A DNA stretch of 39,783 nucleotides from the IMG/VR virus record IMGVR_UViG_3300047673_000355, positions 1-39,783 of that record; one strand, given 5' to 3'. Each line of letters starts with the position of its first letter. The stretch's first letter is position 1. This stretch comes from a virus. This document shows, one piece after another, positions 29,890-36,672 of this stretch. Below the pieces are notes generated by a model that was not told the DNA's origin, searched no databases, and worked only from the letters and a program-made list of their open reading frames with translations. Position numbers and translations under genes: made by a program.

Positions 29890-30534
29890 GTGACCGTCAC
29901 CGTGATCCCCTGCCCGCTCTGCGACCAGCCGACCGACGGCCAGCTCTGCGCCCTGTGCACGAAGAGCCTCCGGACCCGCCTGGAGGCGCTGCCCGAGCTG
30001 TACGCGGCGCTCGCGCCCTGCCTCGCCCCGTCCAGCGCCCCCGCCGGGCTGGGACGCGGCAGCACCCCGGTGTACGCCCCGCTGCCCGTGGTGGAGCGCG
30101 TTCTCGACTTGCGCGGCCCCGGTGGGATGGTCGGCGTCCTGGAGGACTGGCTCGACGCGGTACGCCGCGACCGTGGGATGCGCATCGACCCGCACCACGG
30201 GGGGACGGAGCCCCGGCTCGCCCGCGCCGTCGGCGGGCTGATCGCCAACCTTCCGTGGGTCGCCGAGTGCTGGCCGCAGGCGGGCGAACTCGCGACCGAG
30301 GTCCGCGACCTCATCCGCGACACCCGGTCCGTCATCTCCCCGACGGATCGCGGGCTCCGCCTCGGCCTGTGCCCCGCGCCGGTCGACGGCGCGTCGGGCA
30401 CCTGCGGCGCTGTACTCCGCTACCGCGCGGGCGAGCAGATCGTCACCTGCCGCTGGTGCAGCGCCACCTACCCGCCGGCCACGTGGACCGGGCTGAAGCA
30501 GCGGATCGACGAGGGGGTGGCGAGTGCGGCGTAA
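29890..30534 (+). CDS. Zinc-finger protein, putative DNA-binding
   Basis: This 214-aa protein has two metal-binding ends. The N-terminus is CPLCDQPTDGQLCALC (C-x2-C...C-x2-C). The C-terminus carries LGLCPAPVDGASGTCGAVLR then TCRWCSATYPPATW, again two Cys pairs. Between them is a helical, Arg-rich region (VLEDWLDAVRRDRGMRIDPH). Homologous-looking proteins with two zinc ribbons are common in Streptomyces phages and plasmids. A nucleic-acid-binding or small regulatory role is likely. GTG 29890 starts it, without a strong ribosome site. The next gene begins 39 bp on under its own promoter. Confidence 0.68.
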   Translation: MTVTVIPCPLCDQPTDGQLCALCTKSLRTRLEALPELYAALAPCLAPSSAPAGLGRGSTPVYAPLPVVERVLDLRGPGGMVGVLEDWLDAVRRDRGMRIDPHHGGTEPRLARAVGGLIANLPWVAECWPQAGELATEVRDLIRDTRSVISPTDRGLRLGLCPAPVDGASGTCGAVLRYRAGEQIVTCRWCSATYPPATWTGLKQRIDEGVASAA

Positions 30535-30536
30535 CC

Positions 30537-30564
30537 CTGGACTATCACACCCGGGTGTGATAGT
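30537..30564 (+). promoter_or_regulatory. Promoter overlapped by a perfect 24-bp palindromic operator
   Basis: ACTATCACACCC (30541-30552) is followed immediately by its complement GGGTGTGATAGT (30553-30564). GATAGT (30559-30564) is a fair -10, with CTGGAC (30537-30542) 16 bp upstream as a weak -35, so a bound protein would block the promoter. The start would lie at or near the ATG at 30574, giving a leaderless or very short-leader mRNA. Confidence 0.78.
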
Positions 30565-30573
30565 GTCTGCGTC

Positions 30574-30789
30574 ATGAACAAGGACCCCTGGCGGGCCCGG
30601 TTCAGACGGGAAGACGAGCTGGTGGAACAGCTCCAAGCCCAACTGCTGGAAGCCGCCGAACGGCGCGGTGCCGCACTCGTCGAAGGACTCGCCGAGCTCG
30701 GCACCGTCTACAAGGTCGCGAAGGACGTCAGCAAGAGCTACACGGCGACGAGCAACGCGATCAAGAAGTACCGCCACACAACTTCATAG
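30574..30789 (+). CDS. Small HTH protein, probable autorepressor
   Basis: This 71-aa protein begins MNKDPWRARFRREDELVEQL, with an amphipathic helix (likely a dimerisation coiled coil, QLQAQLLEAAERRGAALVEG), then a helix-turn-helix at about 43-66 (TVYKVAKDVSKSYTATSNAI). It has no ribosome site but its ATG lies 9 bp after a 24-bp palindrome over its promoter. This is the arrangement of a self-repressing regulator. It could also act on distant copies of the operator, such as the near match at 35598. The downstream gap 30790-30920 holds no gene. Confidence 0.72.
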   Translation: MNKDPWRARFRREDELVEQLQAQLLEAAERRGAALVEGLAELGTVYKVAKDVSKSYTATSNAIKKYRHTTS

Positions 30790-30920
30790 GCACGAAAACG
30801 GGGCCGGACGACAGCTCCCCAGGTGGTGGAACACCCGAGGGCGCGCGCATCGCCCGACCCCTGTCGCCCCGGAGCGCGTCAACGCTCTGGCACTTCCCAC
30901 GAACGAGATAAGGCCTCGTC

Positions 30921-31274
30921 ATGGACACTCGGCATCTTCGCATGCCCGCTGCCCAGAGCAGCACCCCGGCCGACCGGCAGATTCTCGCCGTCGGCATCCT
31001 CAGCCGGACCGCCGCCGGGCGCACGATCACCACCGTGCGCACCGCCGCCGGGACCACCGGCACGGTCACCGCCCTCGTCCCGTCGCAGCAGACGCTCGAC
31101 AGTGCGGGCAGCGTGTACGTCACGGCCGCCCAGCAGGCCCACGAGGAGCACTGCGCCGACTGCCGCGACCGCGCCACCGAGGCCGCCGCCCTTCGCGCGG
31201 AGAACGGCCGCTCGATGGCCCGCCGCGACCGCGTGCAGCTCGACCTCCACCTCCCCACCGGCGGTGCCCGATGA
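30921..31274 (+). CDS. Hypothetical protein with C-terminal CxxC
   Basis: This 117-aa protein's middle part is beta-rich and Thr/Ala-rich (RTITTVRTAAGTTGTVTALV), ending with EEHCADCRDRATEAAALRAE, a CxxC followed by a helix, which could bind zinc or form a small helical cap. ATG 30921 has AAGG upstream. Its end overlaps the next ATG. No family is recognised. It starts a coupled gene chain that leads into the membrane-protein operon. Confidence 0.6.
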   Translation: MDTRHLRMPAAQSSTPADRQILAVGILSRTAAGRTITTVRTAAGTTGTVTALVPSQQTLDSAGSVYVTAAQQAHEEHCADCRDRATEAAALRAENGRSMARRDRVQLDLHLPTGGAR

Positions 31275-31525
31275 GCACCCCCACGGCCGCGCTCACCGCG
31301 GAGACGATCGCGCTCCTCCTCGCCCTGGCCACCCGGGTTGAGACGAAGCGGCCCCGTGCCGAGATGACCGAGGACATCCGTCTCGCCTCGGCGCTCACCG
31401 TCGCCCACGACGAGGGCGGCGCCTACCGCGACCTCCTCGCCGCGGCCCCGCCGGTCCGGCACCAGACCCGCGCCGAGTACGCCACGCTCCTCCGCCTCAT
31501 CGCCCAAGGGGTGGTGGGACGATGA
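31271..31525 (+). CDS. Small helical hypothetical protein before the membrane operon
   Basis: This 84-aa protein is all-alpha (LTAETIALLLALATRVETKR, DIRLASALTVAHDEGGAYRD, RAEYATLLRLIAQGVVGR). Its start and stop overlap both neighbours by ATGA, so it is translated together with the membrane proteins. It may be a soluble partner. No family is recognised. Confidence 0.6.
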   Translation: MSTPTAALTAETIALLLALATRVETKRPRAEMTEDIRLASALTVAHDEGGAYRDLLAAAPPVRHQTRAEYATLLRLIAQGVVGR

Positions 31526-32409
31526 AGCACTTCACCACGCCGCTGGTCTGGCCGGCCACCGCACTGTCCGCCGCGTCGCTCGCCTGGACCACCTGGTCCC
31601 TCGTCGACCTCCTCGGTACCGGGCCCATTGGCCTCACCGTCGCCGCCGGCGCCGACATCGTCTGGGCGTCCGTCATCGCCGCCGAAGCACGCGGGCTCCG
31701 CGTCGCCGGGCGCCGGTGGGCCGTCCCCGCGATCGGCTGGGCCGCGCTCGCCGCGGTCGCCGGTCTCCTCGTCTGGCACGGCCTCAACGCGCACTCGCTC
31801 GCCATGGCCGTCGCCGGGCCGCTGCTCCCCCTCGGGGCGAAGGTCGTGTGGATGCTCGCGCTCACCGACCTGCGCGACCCGGCCGCCCTCACCGACGACG
31901 AGACCGCGCTCCTCGCCAAGATGGAGCGGGGGCTGACCTTCGAGGAGGCTCAGCACCGGATCGAGATGCGACGCCGCGAGATGACCGCTGAGCTCTACCT
32001 CGCCGAAGTCGACGTTGACTTCAAGATCGAGCGCAGCCGTCAGGACAAGGGGCGCGAGCTGATCCGCCACCGCCCGCTGGAGCTGAGCCCGGTTGAGCCC
32101 GTGGCTCACACCCGGGTTGAGCCCGCTGAGCCCGAGGGCGAGCCGCTGCACCGTCTGCACTCGTTTGTGCAGGCCAGCACCCCTGGGCCTCGGGCTCACC
32201 GCTCCGGTCAGCCCGAGGCCCAGCCCTTCGGCTTCACCGCGCCGCCGACCACCCCGACAGCCCAGTCGGCTCAGCGGGCTCAGGCCGTCGAGCGGGTGGC
32301 TCAGCTCCTGGCTCAGGACCCGGGGCTCACCTCGGCCCGCGTGGTCGAACTGCTCGACGTCAGCCTCGCCACGGCGAAGCGCTACCTCCGCGAGGCCCGG
32401 CAGACATGA
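31522..32409 (+). CDS. Membrane protein with four TM helices and C-terminal HTH (Spd/DUF2637-like)
   Basis: This 295-aa protein has four predicted TM helices at about 8-31, 34-56, 66-88 and 93-114, a charged helical middle (LLAKMERGLTFEEAQHRIEM), a Pro/Glu-rich linker, and a C-terminal helix-turn-helix at about 258-292 (RVAQLLAQDPGLTSARVVEL, VSLATAKRYLREARQT). This TM plus HTH layout recalls DUF2637-type and Spd proteins of Streptomyces conjugative elements. It heads five coupled membrane genes. A membrane-tethered DNA-binding role is possible. Confidence 0.65.
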   Translation: MKHFTTPLVWPATALSAASLAWTTWSLVDLLGTGPIGLTVAAGADIVWASVIAAEARGLRVAGRRWAVPAIGWAALAAVAGLLVWHGLNAHSLAMAVAGPLLPLGAKVVWMLALTDLRDPAALTDDETALLAKMERGLTFEEAQHRIEMRRREMTAELYLAEVDVDFKIERSRQDKGRELIRHRPLELSPVEPVAHTRVEPAEPEGEPLHRLHSFVQASTPGPRAHRSGQPEAQPFGFTAPPTTPTAQSAQRAQAVERVAQLLAQDPGLTSARVVELLDVSLATAKRYLREARQT

Positions 32410-32555
32410 CTGCCCTCCTGTGGCTCTTCCCGGTCGCCGCCGTCGGCTCCGGGAGCATCCTCGCCGCGCTCGTCGCCCACGAGATGCCCCGCATCCTCAC
32501 CGCCCTCGCCCTCGTGCTCACCCTCGCGGCCCTCGGCGCCGCCCTCCTCCACTGA
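32406..32555 (+). CDS. Very small two-TM membrane protein (Spd-like operon)
   Basis: This 49-aa product has two hydrophobic helices (LLWLFPVAAVGSGSILAALV and LTALALVLTLAALGAALL) joined by AHEMPRI. The ATG overlaps the previous stop (ATGA). Tiny membrane proteins are typical members of actinomycete plasmid spread operons. Too short for family assignment. Confidence 0.6.
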   Translation: MTALLWLFPVAAVGSGSILAALVAHEMPRILTALALVLTLAALGAALLH

Positions 32556-32563
32556 GGACCCAC

Positions 32564-33133
32564 ATGCCTGAGCCGATCACCCCGAGCCGGATCATCCCGG
32601 CCGGGGCCCCGCTCCCCGGCGGCAGCATCCCGCCCCCGCCTCCCGCGCCGCCGGTCTTCCCGCCGATCCCGGCCCCCGGAGGCGAGTGGTGGCGCCGCCC
32701 CCCGCCGCCAGCGCCCGTCGCCGTACCGCCGCCGATCGACATCACCATCCACATCGACCCGTCCGCCTGGCTCCCCGCGCAGCCGGAGCCCGCCCCCGGG
32801 CCTCCGTGGTGGAGGCGGTTCCGCCTCGGCTACAACGCCGCCTGCATCATCTGCTCGTTCCCCGCGACCGGACTCTGGGCCGATGTCCTCCGCTCCGTCC
32901 GCGACGCCGACGCCCTCGCAGGCGCCTGGGTCATCGCCGCAGTGCCGTTCGGTGTCGCAGCCGTCGCCGACAACGCGCATCGCATCCGTGCCGCCCACGC
33001 CGACCCGGATCTGTGGGCCCCGAAGGTGCGGGCCGCCGCCGCCCGGACCGCCCTCTGGACCACGATCCTCGGCCCCGGTATCGCCCTCCCCGTCACCACG
33101 ATCACCTACCTCATCACCGGAGTTCGCCCATGA
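32564..33133 (+). CDS. Proline-rich membrane protein (SpdB-like)
   Basis: This 189-aa protein has a long Pro-rich N-terminal half (about 1-80, PPPPPAPPVFPPIPAPGGEW). Then a short hydrophobic segment at about 90-108 (GYNAACIICSFPATGLWADV), a second near 117-135 (ALAGAWVIAAVPFGVAAVAD) and a last one near 165-186 (ILGPGIALPVTTITYLITGV). Pro-rich membrane proteins of this kind are frequent in spread operons. GGACC precedes ATG 32564. The stop overlaps the next ATG. Confidence 0.62.
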   Translation: MPEPITPSRIIPAGAPLPGGSIPPPPPAPPVFPPIPAPGGEWWRRPPPPAPVAVPPPIDITIHIDPSAWLPAQPEPAPGPPWWRRFRLGYNAACIICSFPATGLWADVLRSVRDADALAGAWVIAAVPFGVAAVADNAHRIRAAHADPDLWAPKVRAAAARTALWTTILGPGIALPVTTITYLITGVRP

Positions 33134-33744
33134 GCGTCACCCTCGCCGCCGGACTCAGCGGCGCCACCTCGGCCACCATCACCTCCGCCGGCCTCGCCGT
33201 CGGGCTCGCACTCCTCGCCGTCGAGCACGTCACCTGGTGGCGCGGCGCGACCGCTTCCTCCGGGGGAGGGGGCAAGAAGGGCGGCGCCCCGGCCGAGGGC
33301 GGCGGCAAGGCGAAGGACCCGCGGGCCCTGATCCCGTTCTGGTCCGGTGTGACCTTCGGTACCCTCGCGGTCGCCTGCCCCGCCGGACTCCTCGGCTACG
33401 GTGCCGGGTTCCTCCGCTGGGGTGGCAACACCGTGGGCGGCACCGTCATGTCGTGGATGACCGGCCAGAGCGCACCCACCGTCGCCACCGGCAGCGCACC
33501 CAGCCTCGACGGGTACGGCGCCCTCGTCGTCACCGCGCTCGTCATCGTCCTGTGGCTGCTCCGCAAGAAGTTCGGCAAGGCCGTCAAGGGCCGTTGGAAG
33601 AAGGGCGTGGTCGTCGGCGTCCTCATCGGCATCGGCACCGGTGTATTCGCCATGGTCGGCAACCTCGTCGTCCCCGGGGCGAACGAGATCGGCGCCTGGG
33701 CCCTCAACGGGCTGATCCACGGCGACCTCGGGAGCATGCTGTGA
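33130..33744 (+). CDS. Polytopic membrane protein (Spd-like operon)
   Basis: This 204-aa protein has four hydrophobic stretches at about 12-34, 66-94, 128-144 and 160-182. A Gly/Lys/Ala-rich loop (about 42-62, GGGGKKGGAPAEGGGKAKD) separates the first two, and RKKFGKAVKGRWKKG lies between the third and fourth. The strong positive charge suggests a cytosolic loop. ATGA overlap upstream and GTGA overlap downstream make it part of the coupled chain. No transporter motif is seen. Confidence 0.65.
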   Translation: MSVTLAAGLSGATSATITSAGLAVGLALLAVEHVTWWRGATASSGGGGKKGGAPAEGGGKAKDPRALIPFWSGVTFGTLAVACPAGLLGYGAGFLRWGGNTVGGTVMSWMTGQSAPTVATGSAPSLDGYGALVVTALVIVLWLLRKKFGKAVKGRWKKGVVVGVLIGIGTGVFAMVGNLVVPGANEIGAWALNGLIHGDLGSML

Positions 33745-34559
33745 CCGACCAGACCACCGCTCAGTGGCTTCGAGCCGCCGTCGAGCGCATCGCGGTCGGC
33801 TCCAGCAGGATCTGCCTCGTCTGCGCCCGCCAGCTCGCCCAACGGCTCCTCGGCAAGGGCCGGGCCTGGAAGGGCAACATCGGCGACTGGCTCGGAGAGG
33901 CCGAAGGGCTCAACTGGGCCTTCCGTGTCGCCCTGCTCGTCGGCGCCGCCCTCCTCCTCCGGAAGGTCGGCCTGGGCGTCCTCGTCGCTCTCGGACACGC
34001 TGTCCAGTCGCCGTCCGCCCGCTGGCTCCTCTGGCCGGCCGCCGCCGTGTGGATCGTCGCCGCGTACCGGATCGGCCACCCCGACTGGGCGCCCAAGGAG
34101 ACGGCGGACCAGACCTCCACCACGGACGAACCGGCGGGCGACCCGGTCGAGGACGCCACCGTCGAGCCGGACGAGCCGACCGTCCCCGAGGCCCCCCCGG
34201 CGCCCGCCGGACCGCCCCTTCGCGACCTCCACGACGCCCTCGCCAGCATCGGCACCCCGCACGCCCACATCACCGCCCTCGCCGAGGCGCTCGACACCAC
34301 CCCCGAGCTCGTTCGCGAGACCCTCGCGGCGGCCGGCGTACCGGTCGAGGCGGTGAGGATGCGCGGGCGCGGCTCCTCCACCGGCGTCCGCGGCGGCAGC
34401 ATCCCCACCCCGCTCCCCTCCCAGAAGGGGCCCCACGGCGGCGTTGTTGCCGCAGGTCAGCCCGCCAACAACAACGACAACAACGTCACCGTGCAGCGGC
34501 ACGCAGGAGGGGCACACATCACCGTCACCCCGCCCCGCCAGGACATCCACGCCGCCTGA
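33741..34559 (+). CDS. Membrane protein with C-terminal DNA-binding-like domain (Spd/Tra-associated-like)
   Basis: This 272-aa protein starts at GTG 33741. Two TM helices lie at about 60-88 and 93-111, an acidic Pro/Glu linker at 120-165, then a winged-helix-like domain (about 165-215: LRDLHDALASIGTPHAHITA, LDTTPELVRETLAAAGVPVE) and a basic Gly/Arg segment (RGRGSSTGVRGGSIP). That C-terminal pattern recalls proteins encoded beside TraB/FtsK in actinomycete conjugative elements. No TraB is present here. It is the last of five coupled membrane genes. Confidence 0.6.
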   Translation: MTDQTTAQWLRAAVERIAVGSSRICLVCARQLAQRLLGKGRAWKGNIGDWLGEAEGLNWAFRVALLVGAALLLRKVGLGVLVALGHAVQSPSARWLLWPAAAVWIVAAYRIGHPDWAPKETADQTSTTDEPAGDPVEDATVEPDEPTVPEAPPAPAGPPLRDLHDALASIGTPHAHITALAEALDTTPELVRETLAAAGVPVEAVRMRGRGSSTGVRGGSIPTPLPSQKGPHGGVVAAGQPANNNDNNVTVQRHAGGAHITVTPPRQDIHAA

Positions 34560-34571
34560 CGGCTGCCTGAT

Positions 34572-34594
34572 CCGCCCGGAGTGTGACCGGGCGG
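34572..34594 (+). terminator. 8-bp perfect hairpin after the membrane operon
   Basis: CCGCCCGG (34572-34579), 7-base loop, CCGGGCGG (34587-34594). It lies 12 bp after the last membrane gene, before the next ribosome site, and may end or attenuate the operon. Confidence 0.55.
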
Positions 34595-34638
34595 TGAGGG
34601 GAGCCGGACAGCCCGGCCCGCTCTCGAATGGAGAACGC

Positions 34639-34851
34639 ATGTCCGCAAACCGTCATTTCACCGGCGACCAGCCCGAGGACCAGATCCGCGCCGAGATCCA
34701 GGACGACATCAAGGACAGCCGTACCGCTCAGCGTGACCTCCAGGCCGCCGGCCAGCACCGCCTCGCCGAGAGCATGCGGCAGGCCGCCGACGAGGCGATC
34801 GACGAGCTCAACGACCTCGACGCCGGGACCTGGCGCCCGAAGCACGCCTGA
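34639..34851 (+). CDS. Small acidic helical protein
   Basis: This 70-aa protein starts at ATG behind GGAG. It is a long charged helix pair (DQIRAEIQDDIKDSRTAQRD, ESMRQAADEAIDELNDLD). No membrane segment or Cys. Small proteins of this type end replication operons in several Streptomyces phages, without known function. Confidence 0.6.
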   Translation: MSANRHFTGDQPEDQIRAEIQDDIKDSRTAQRDLQAAGQHRLAESMRQAADEAIDELNDLDAGTWRPKHA

Positions 34852-34936
34852 CCCACGCCTGGGACGGCCGACTCACTGCCAGGCGACCGGCCGCCCACTG
34901 GGGGCCCATCCCCAACCACGAGACAGGACCCGCATC

Positions 34937-35056
34937 ATGGCACTCCCGAACATGAGCCTCGAAGAGCTTCGCCGGAAGAACGAGGCGAGCCAGCAGGCCC
35001 GCGACGCCGAGAAGCGCGGAACCGCCCCCACCGGCCAGCAGCAGACGGGACGATGA
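34937..35056 (+). CDS. Very small polar protein
   Basis: This 39-aa product begins MALPNMSLEELRRKNEASQQ and ends in TGQQQTGR. It is preceded by AGACAGGA and coupled to the next gene by an ATGA overlap. No family; supported by the ribosome site and coupling only. Confidence 0.5.
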   Translation: MALPNMSLEELRRKNEASQQARDAEKRGTAPTGQQQTGR

Positions 35057-35340
35057 CCGACATGAACACTCCCTCCTGGCCCCACACCCAGCCCGCACGG
35101 GAGCTCCTGGAGCGTGCTCTGCGGTGCCTCGACGACCCGACCGACAACAATCTCCGCGAAGCGCGGCGCCTCACTCGGCGGGCCGTCGACCTGGTCCCGC
35201 AGCTCGGGCCGGACGTCAACTGCAACACGTACCGGCGCGGCGACGACGGCCGGATCTGCCTCAGTGAGAGTTGCGGCCGCTGCGCCCCCATCCGGCTCGA
35301 ACGGAAAGCCGTACGGGCCGCCGAAGACGAAAAGGACTGA
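35053..35340 (+). CDS. Small Cys-containing hypothetical protein, end of early operon
   Basis: This 95-aa protein has an N-terminal helical part (ARELLERALRCLDDPTDNNL, RRLTRRAVDLVPQL) and a Cys-rich C-terminus (NCNTYRRGDDGRICLSESCG, CAPIRL) with four Cys in 22 residues, suggesting a metal site. ATG 35053 overlaps the previous stop. A strong terminator follows at 35358-35387. Confidence 0.65.
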   Translation: MTDMNTPSWPHTQPARELLERALRCLDDPTDNNLREARRLTRRAVDLVPQLGPDVNCNTYRRGDDGRICLSESCGRCAPIRLERKAVRAAEDEKD

Positions 35341-35357
35341 GCCACCCCGCCCCGGTG

Positions 35358-35387
35358 CCCCACCGCCACAATCCCCCGGCGGTGGGG
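35358..35387 (+). terminator. Intrinsic terminator closing the early operon
   Basis: CCCCACCGCC (35358-35367) pairs perfectly over 10 bp with GGCGGTGGGG (35378-35387), 10-base loop. It separates the replication operon from the small HTH gene at 35414. Confidence 0.75.
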
Positions 35388-35413
35388 TGTCGTCGTGTAC
35401 GAGAATGGGCAGC

Positions 35414-35590
35414 ATGGAGCCTGTTCTCGTCGACCTGTACGCCGCAGCCGCCGCCACCGGGATACGCCCCGGGACGCTGCGGGTCCGTCTCCACCGGGGG
35501 ACGCTGACACGGCGCGGGCAGGACCGTGCCGGCCGCACGCTGATCGACCTCAACGAACTCGTCGACACGGGCGTACCGAACGCTGCTTGA
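35414..35590 (+). CDS. Small HTH (excisionase-like) DNA-binding protein
   Basis: This 58-aa protein is one helix-turn-helix: VDLYAAAAATGIRPGTLRVR, then LHRGTLTRRGQDRAGRTL and a DLNEL strand. This resembles the winged-helix excisionase/MerR-like N-terminal fold used by Xis proteins and phage activators. It lies after a terminator, with its own promoter space and no other genes in its unit, so it could be the excisionase or a late-gene activator. It is far from the integrase. Confidence 0.65.
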   Translation: MEPVLVDLYAAAAATGIRPGTLRVRLHRGTLTRRGQDRAGRTLIDLNELVDTGVPNAA

Positions 35591-35597
35591 CCAGCAG

Positions 35598-35612
35598 TCA
35601 CACCGGGTGTAA
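35598..35612. promoter_or_regulatory. Near match to the 24-bp palindrome core
   Basis: TCACACC (35598-35604) with GGGTGTAA (35605-35612) is nearly the centre of the palindrome at 30541-30564, lacking one C. It lies 8 bp after the 58-aa HTH gene, in the gap before the lipoprotein, so the same small regulator could act here. Confidence 0.4.
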
Positions 35613-35644
35613 CACTCGGGGGGCGTTCAGCGTGCCCGCAGCCA

Positions 35645-35667
35645 GGCCCACCCATCCGGTGGGCCTT
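35645..35667 (+). terminator. Terminator upstream of lipoprotein gene
   Basis: AGGCCCACC (35645-35653) pairs with GGTGGGCCT (35659-35667) around a 5-base loop, then TCGTCGTTT. It ends transcription from the 58-aa HTH gene. A second hairpin, GGCCCGGC (35721-35728) with GCCGGGCC (35745-35752), follows. The gap 35591-35821 holds no other gene. Confidence 0.7.
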
Positions 35668-35821
35668 CGTCGTTTCCGGCGGAGGTCACCATGCCCTGAC
35701 CGCGCAGCACCCCACGAACCGGCCCGGCTGCACCCCCCGTTGCGGCCGGGCCTCCCCGTTCCCCGGGCGCCAGCGGGCATCCCGTGGCACGATCCCGGGA
35801 CCACCAACGTCCGGGGGGACC

Positions 35822-36169
35822 ATGAACACCCGCACCACCATTGCCGCGTTCATCGCGGCCGGCCTGCTCACCTCGCTCACCGCGTGCGGGGGCAGCACCG
35901 ACAACGGGCCTGCCGACCCGACCAAGCTCGACGACGCCGCCAAGCTCGCGTGCGAAGACTTCGCCAACGGCTACAAGGGCGCCCTCACCACCACCGCCCG
36001 CATCGACCTGGCCAACAAGGTCAACAAGTGGGCGCAGGACAGTGCCACCAACGGCATCGCCAACAACGGCAAGGCCCTCGCCCGAGGCTCCGAAGCCTCC
36101 CCCGGCGCCTGGCAGATCGGTGCCGACGCCTTCGCCCAATCCTGCATGGACGCCGGATGGGGCGCCTGA
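35822..36169 (+). CDS. Secreted lipoprotein, likely moron (possible superinfection-exclusion role)
   Basis: This 115-aa protein has a classic lipoprotein signal peptide: MNTRTTIAAFIAAGLLTSLT then the lipobox cysteine Cys22 (LTAC). The mature part is Ala/Asn-rich and helical (DAAKLACEDFANGYKGALTT, IDLANKVNKWAQDSATNGI), with another Cys near the end (CMDAGW). GGGGGGA precedes ATG 35822. The gene is isolated by hairpins on both sides (35645-35752, 36184-36227), the layout of a moron expressed in the prophage. Lipoproteins in this position often block superinfection, but that is inference. Confidence 0.75.
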   Translation: MNTRTTIAAFIAAGLLTSLTACGGSTDNGPADPTKLDDAAKLACEDFANGYKGALTTTARIDLANKVNKWAQDSATNGIANNGKALARGSEASPGAWQIGADAFAQSCMDAGWGA

Positions 36170-36183
36170 CCGCCACACAGACC

Positions 36184-36227
36184 CGCACCAGCGCCTCCAG
36201 ATCTCGGTTCCTGGGGGCGCTGGTGCG
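36184..36227 (+). terminator. Strong terminator after the lipoprotein gene
   Basis: CGCACCAGCGCC (36184-36195) pairs perfectly over 12 bp with GGCGCTGGTGCG (36216-36227), with a small inner CCAG/CTGG pairing. TTC follows. It lies 15 bp after the lipoprotein stop and just before the HNH gene. Confidence 0.8.
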
Positions 36228-36243
36228 TTCAGGGGAGGCACCC

Positions 36244-36525
36244 GTGGCCAAGCGCGCCGACCTCACCGAGTACGGCTACCGCCAGGCCCGCGGCGCCTTC
36301 CTCGCCGCGAACGACGTGTGCCACCTCTGCGGCCACGCCGGAGCCGACGTCATCGACCACGTTCACCCGGTGGCGGCCGGCGCCGACCCGAGGGACCAGG
36401 ACAACTGGGCGCCCGCGCACGGCGTGCGCCGCTGCCCCACCTGCGGGCGCAACTGCAACGGCAGCAAGGGCGCAAACGTGCAGGTCAAGGGGCTGAATAC
36501 GTCCCGAGATTGGTACGGATCTTGA
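36244..36525 (+). CDS. HNH endonuclease beside terminase
   Basis: This 93-aa protein starts at GTG 36244 behind AGGGGAGG. It has two zinc-binding CxxC pairs (Cys26/29 in VCHLCGHA, Cys64/67 in RCPTCGRN) and the HNH core: Asp38-His39 (VIDHVHPV), Asn54, His59 (NWAPAHG) and a final Asn72/Lys75 (CNGSKG). In HK97-like phages, HNH proteins of this size next to terminase are needed for cos cleavage and DNA packaging. The gene is set apart from the lipoprotein by a terminator. Confidence 0.87.
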   Translation: MAKRADLTEYGYRQARGAFLAANDVCHLCGHAGADVIDHVHPVAAGADPRDQDNWAPAHGVRRCPTCGRNCNGSKGANVQVKGLNTSRDWYGS

Positions 36526-36672
36526 TCATTCCGGCTCAGATCCGGCCCGACTTTTTTGGAAGATCATCTTCCCAGCCCCGCGCCCAGCTTTTATTTTTCT
36601 CTCCCCGGGCCGATCACCACGGGGTGATCATGAACGCGGGTCGCTGACCTGCACCGATCCCCTGGAGGCGTG
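36526..36672. other. Intergenic region with dyads, candidate packaging (cos) region
   Basis: This 147-bp gap between HNH and terminase small subunit is unlike the rest of the genome: it has TTTTTT, a pyrimidine tract near 36589-36606, a 15-bp palindrome (GGAAGAT C ATCTTCC, 36558-36572) and an inverted repeat GATCACC/GGTGATC (36612-36618, 36623-36629). The base composition and position suit a packaging start or cos site. No cohesive-end sequence was identified. Confidence 0.4.
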
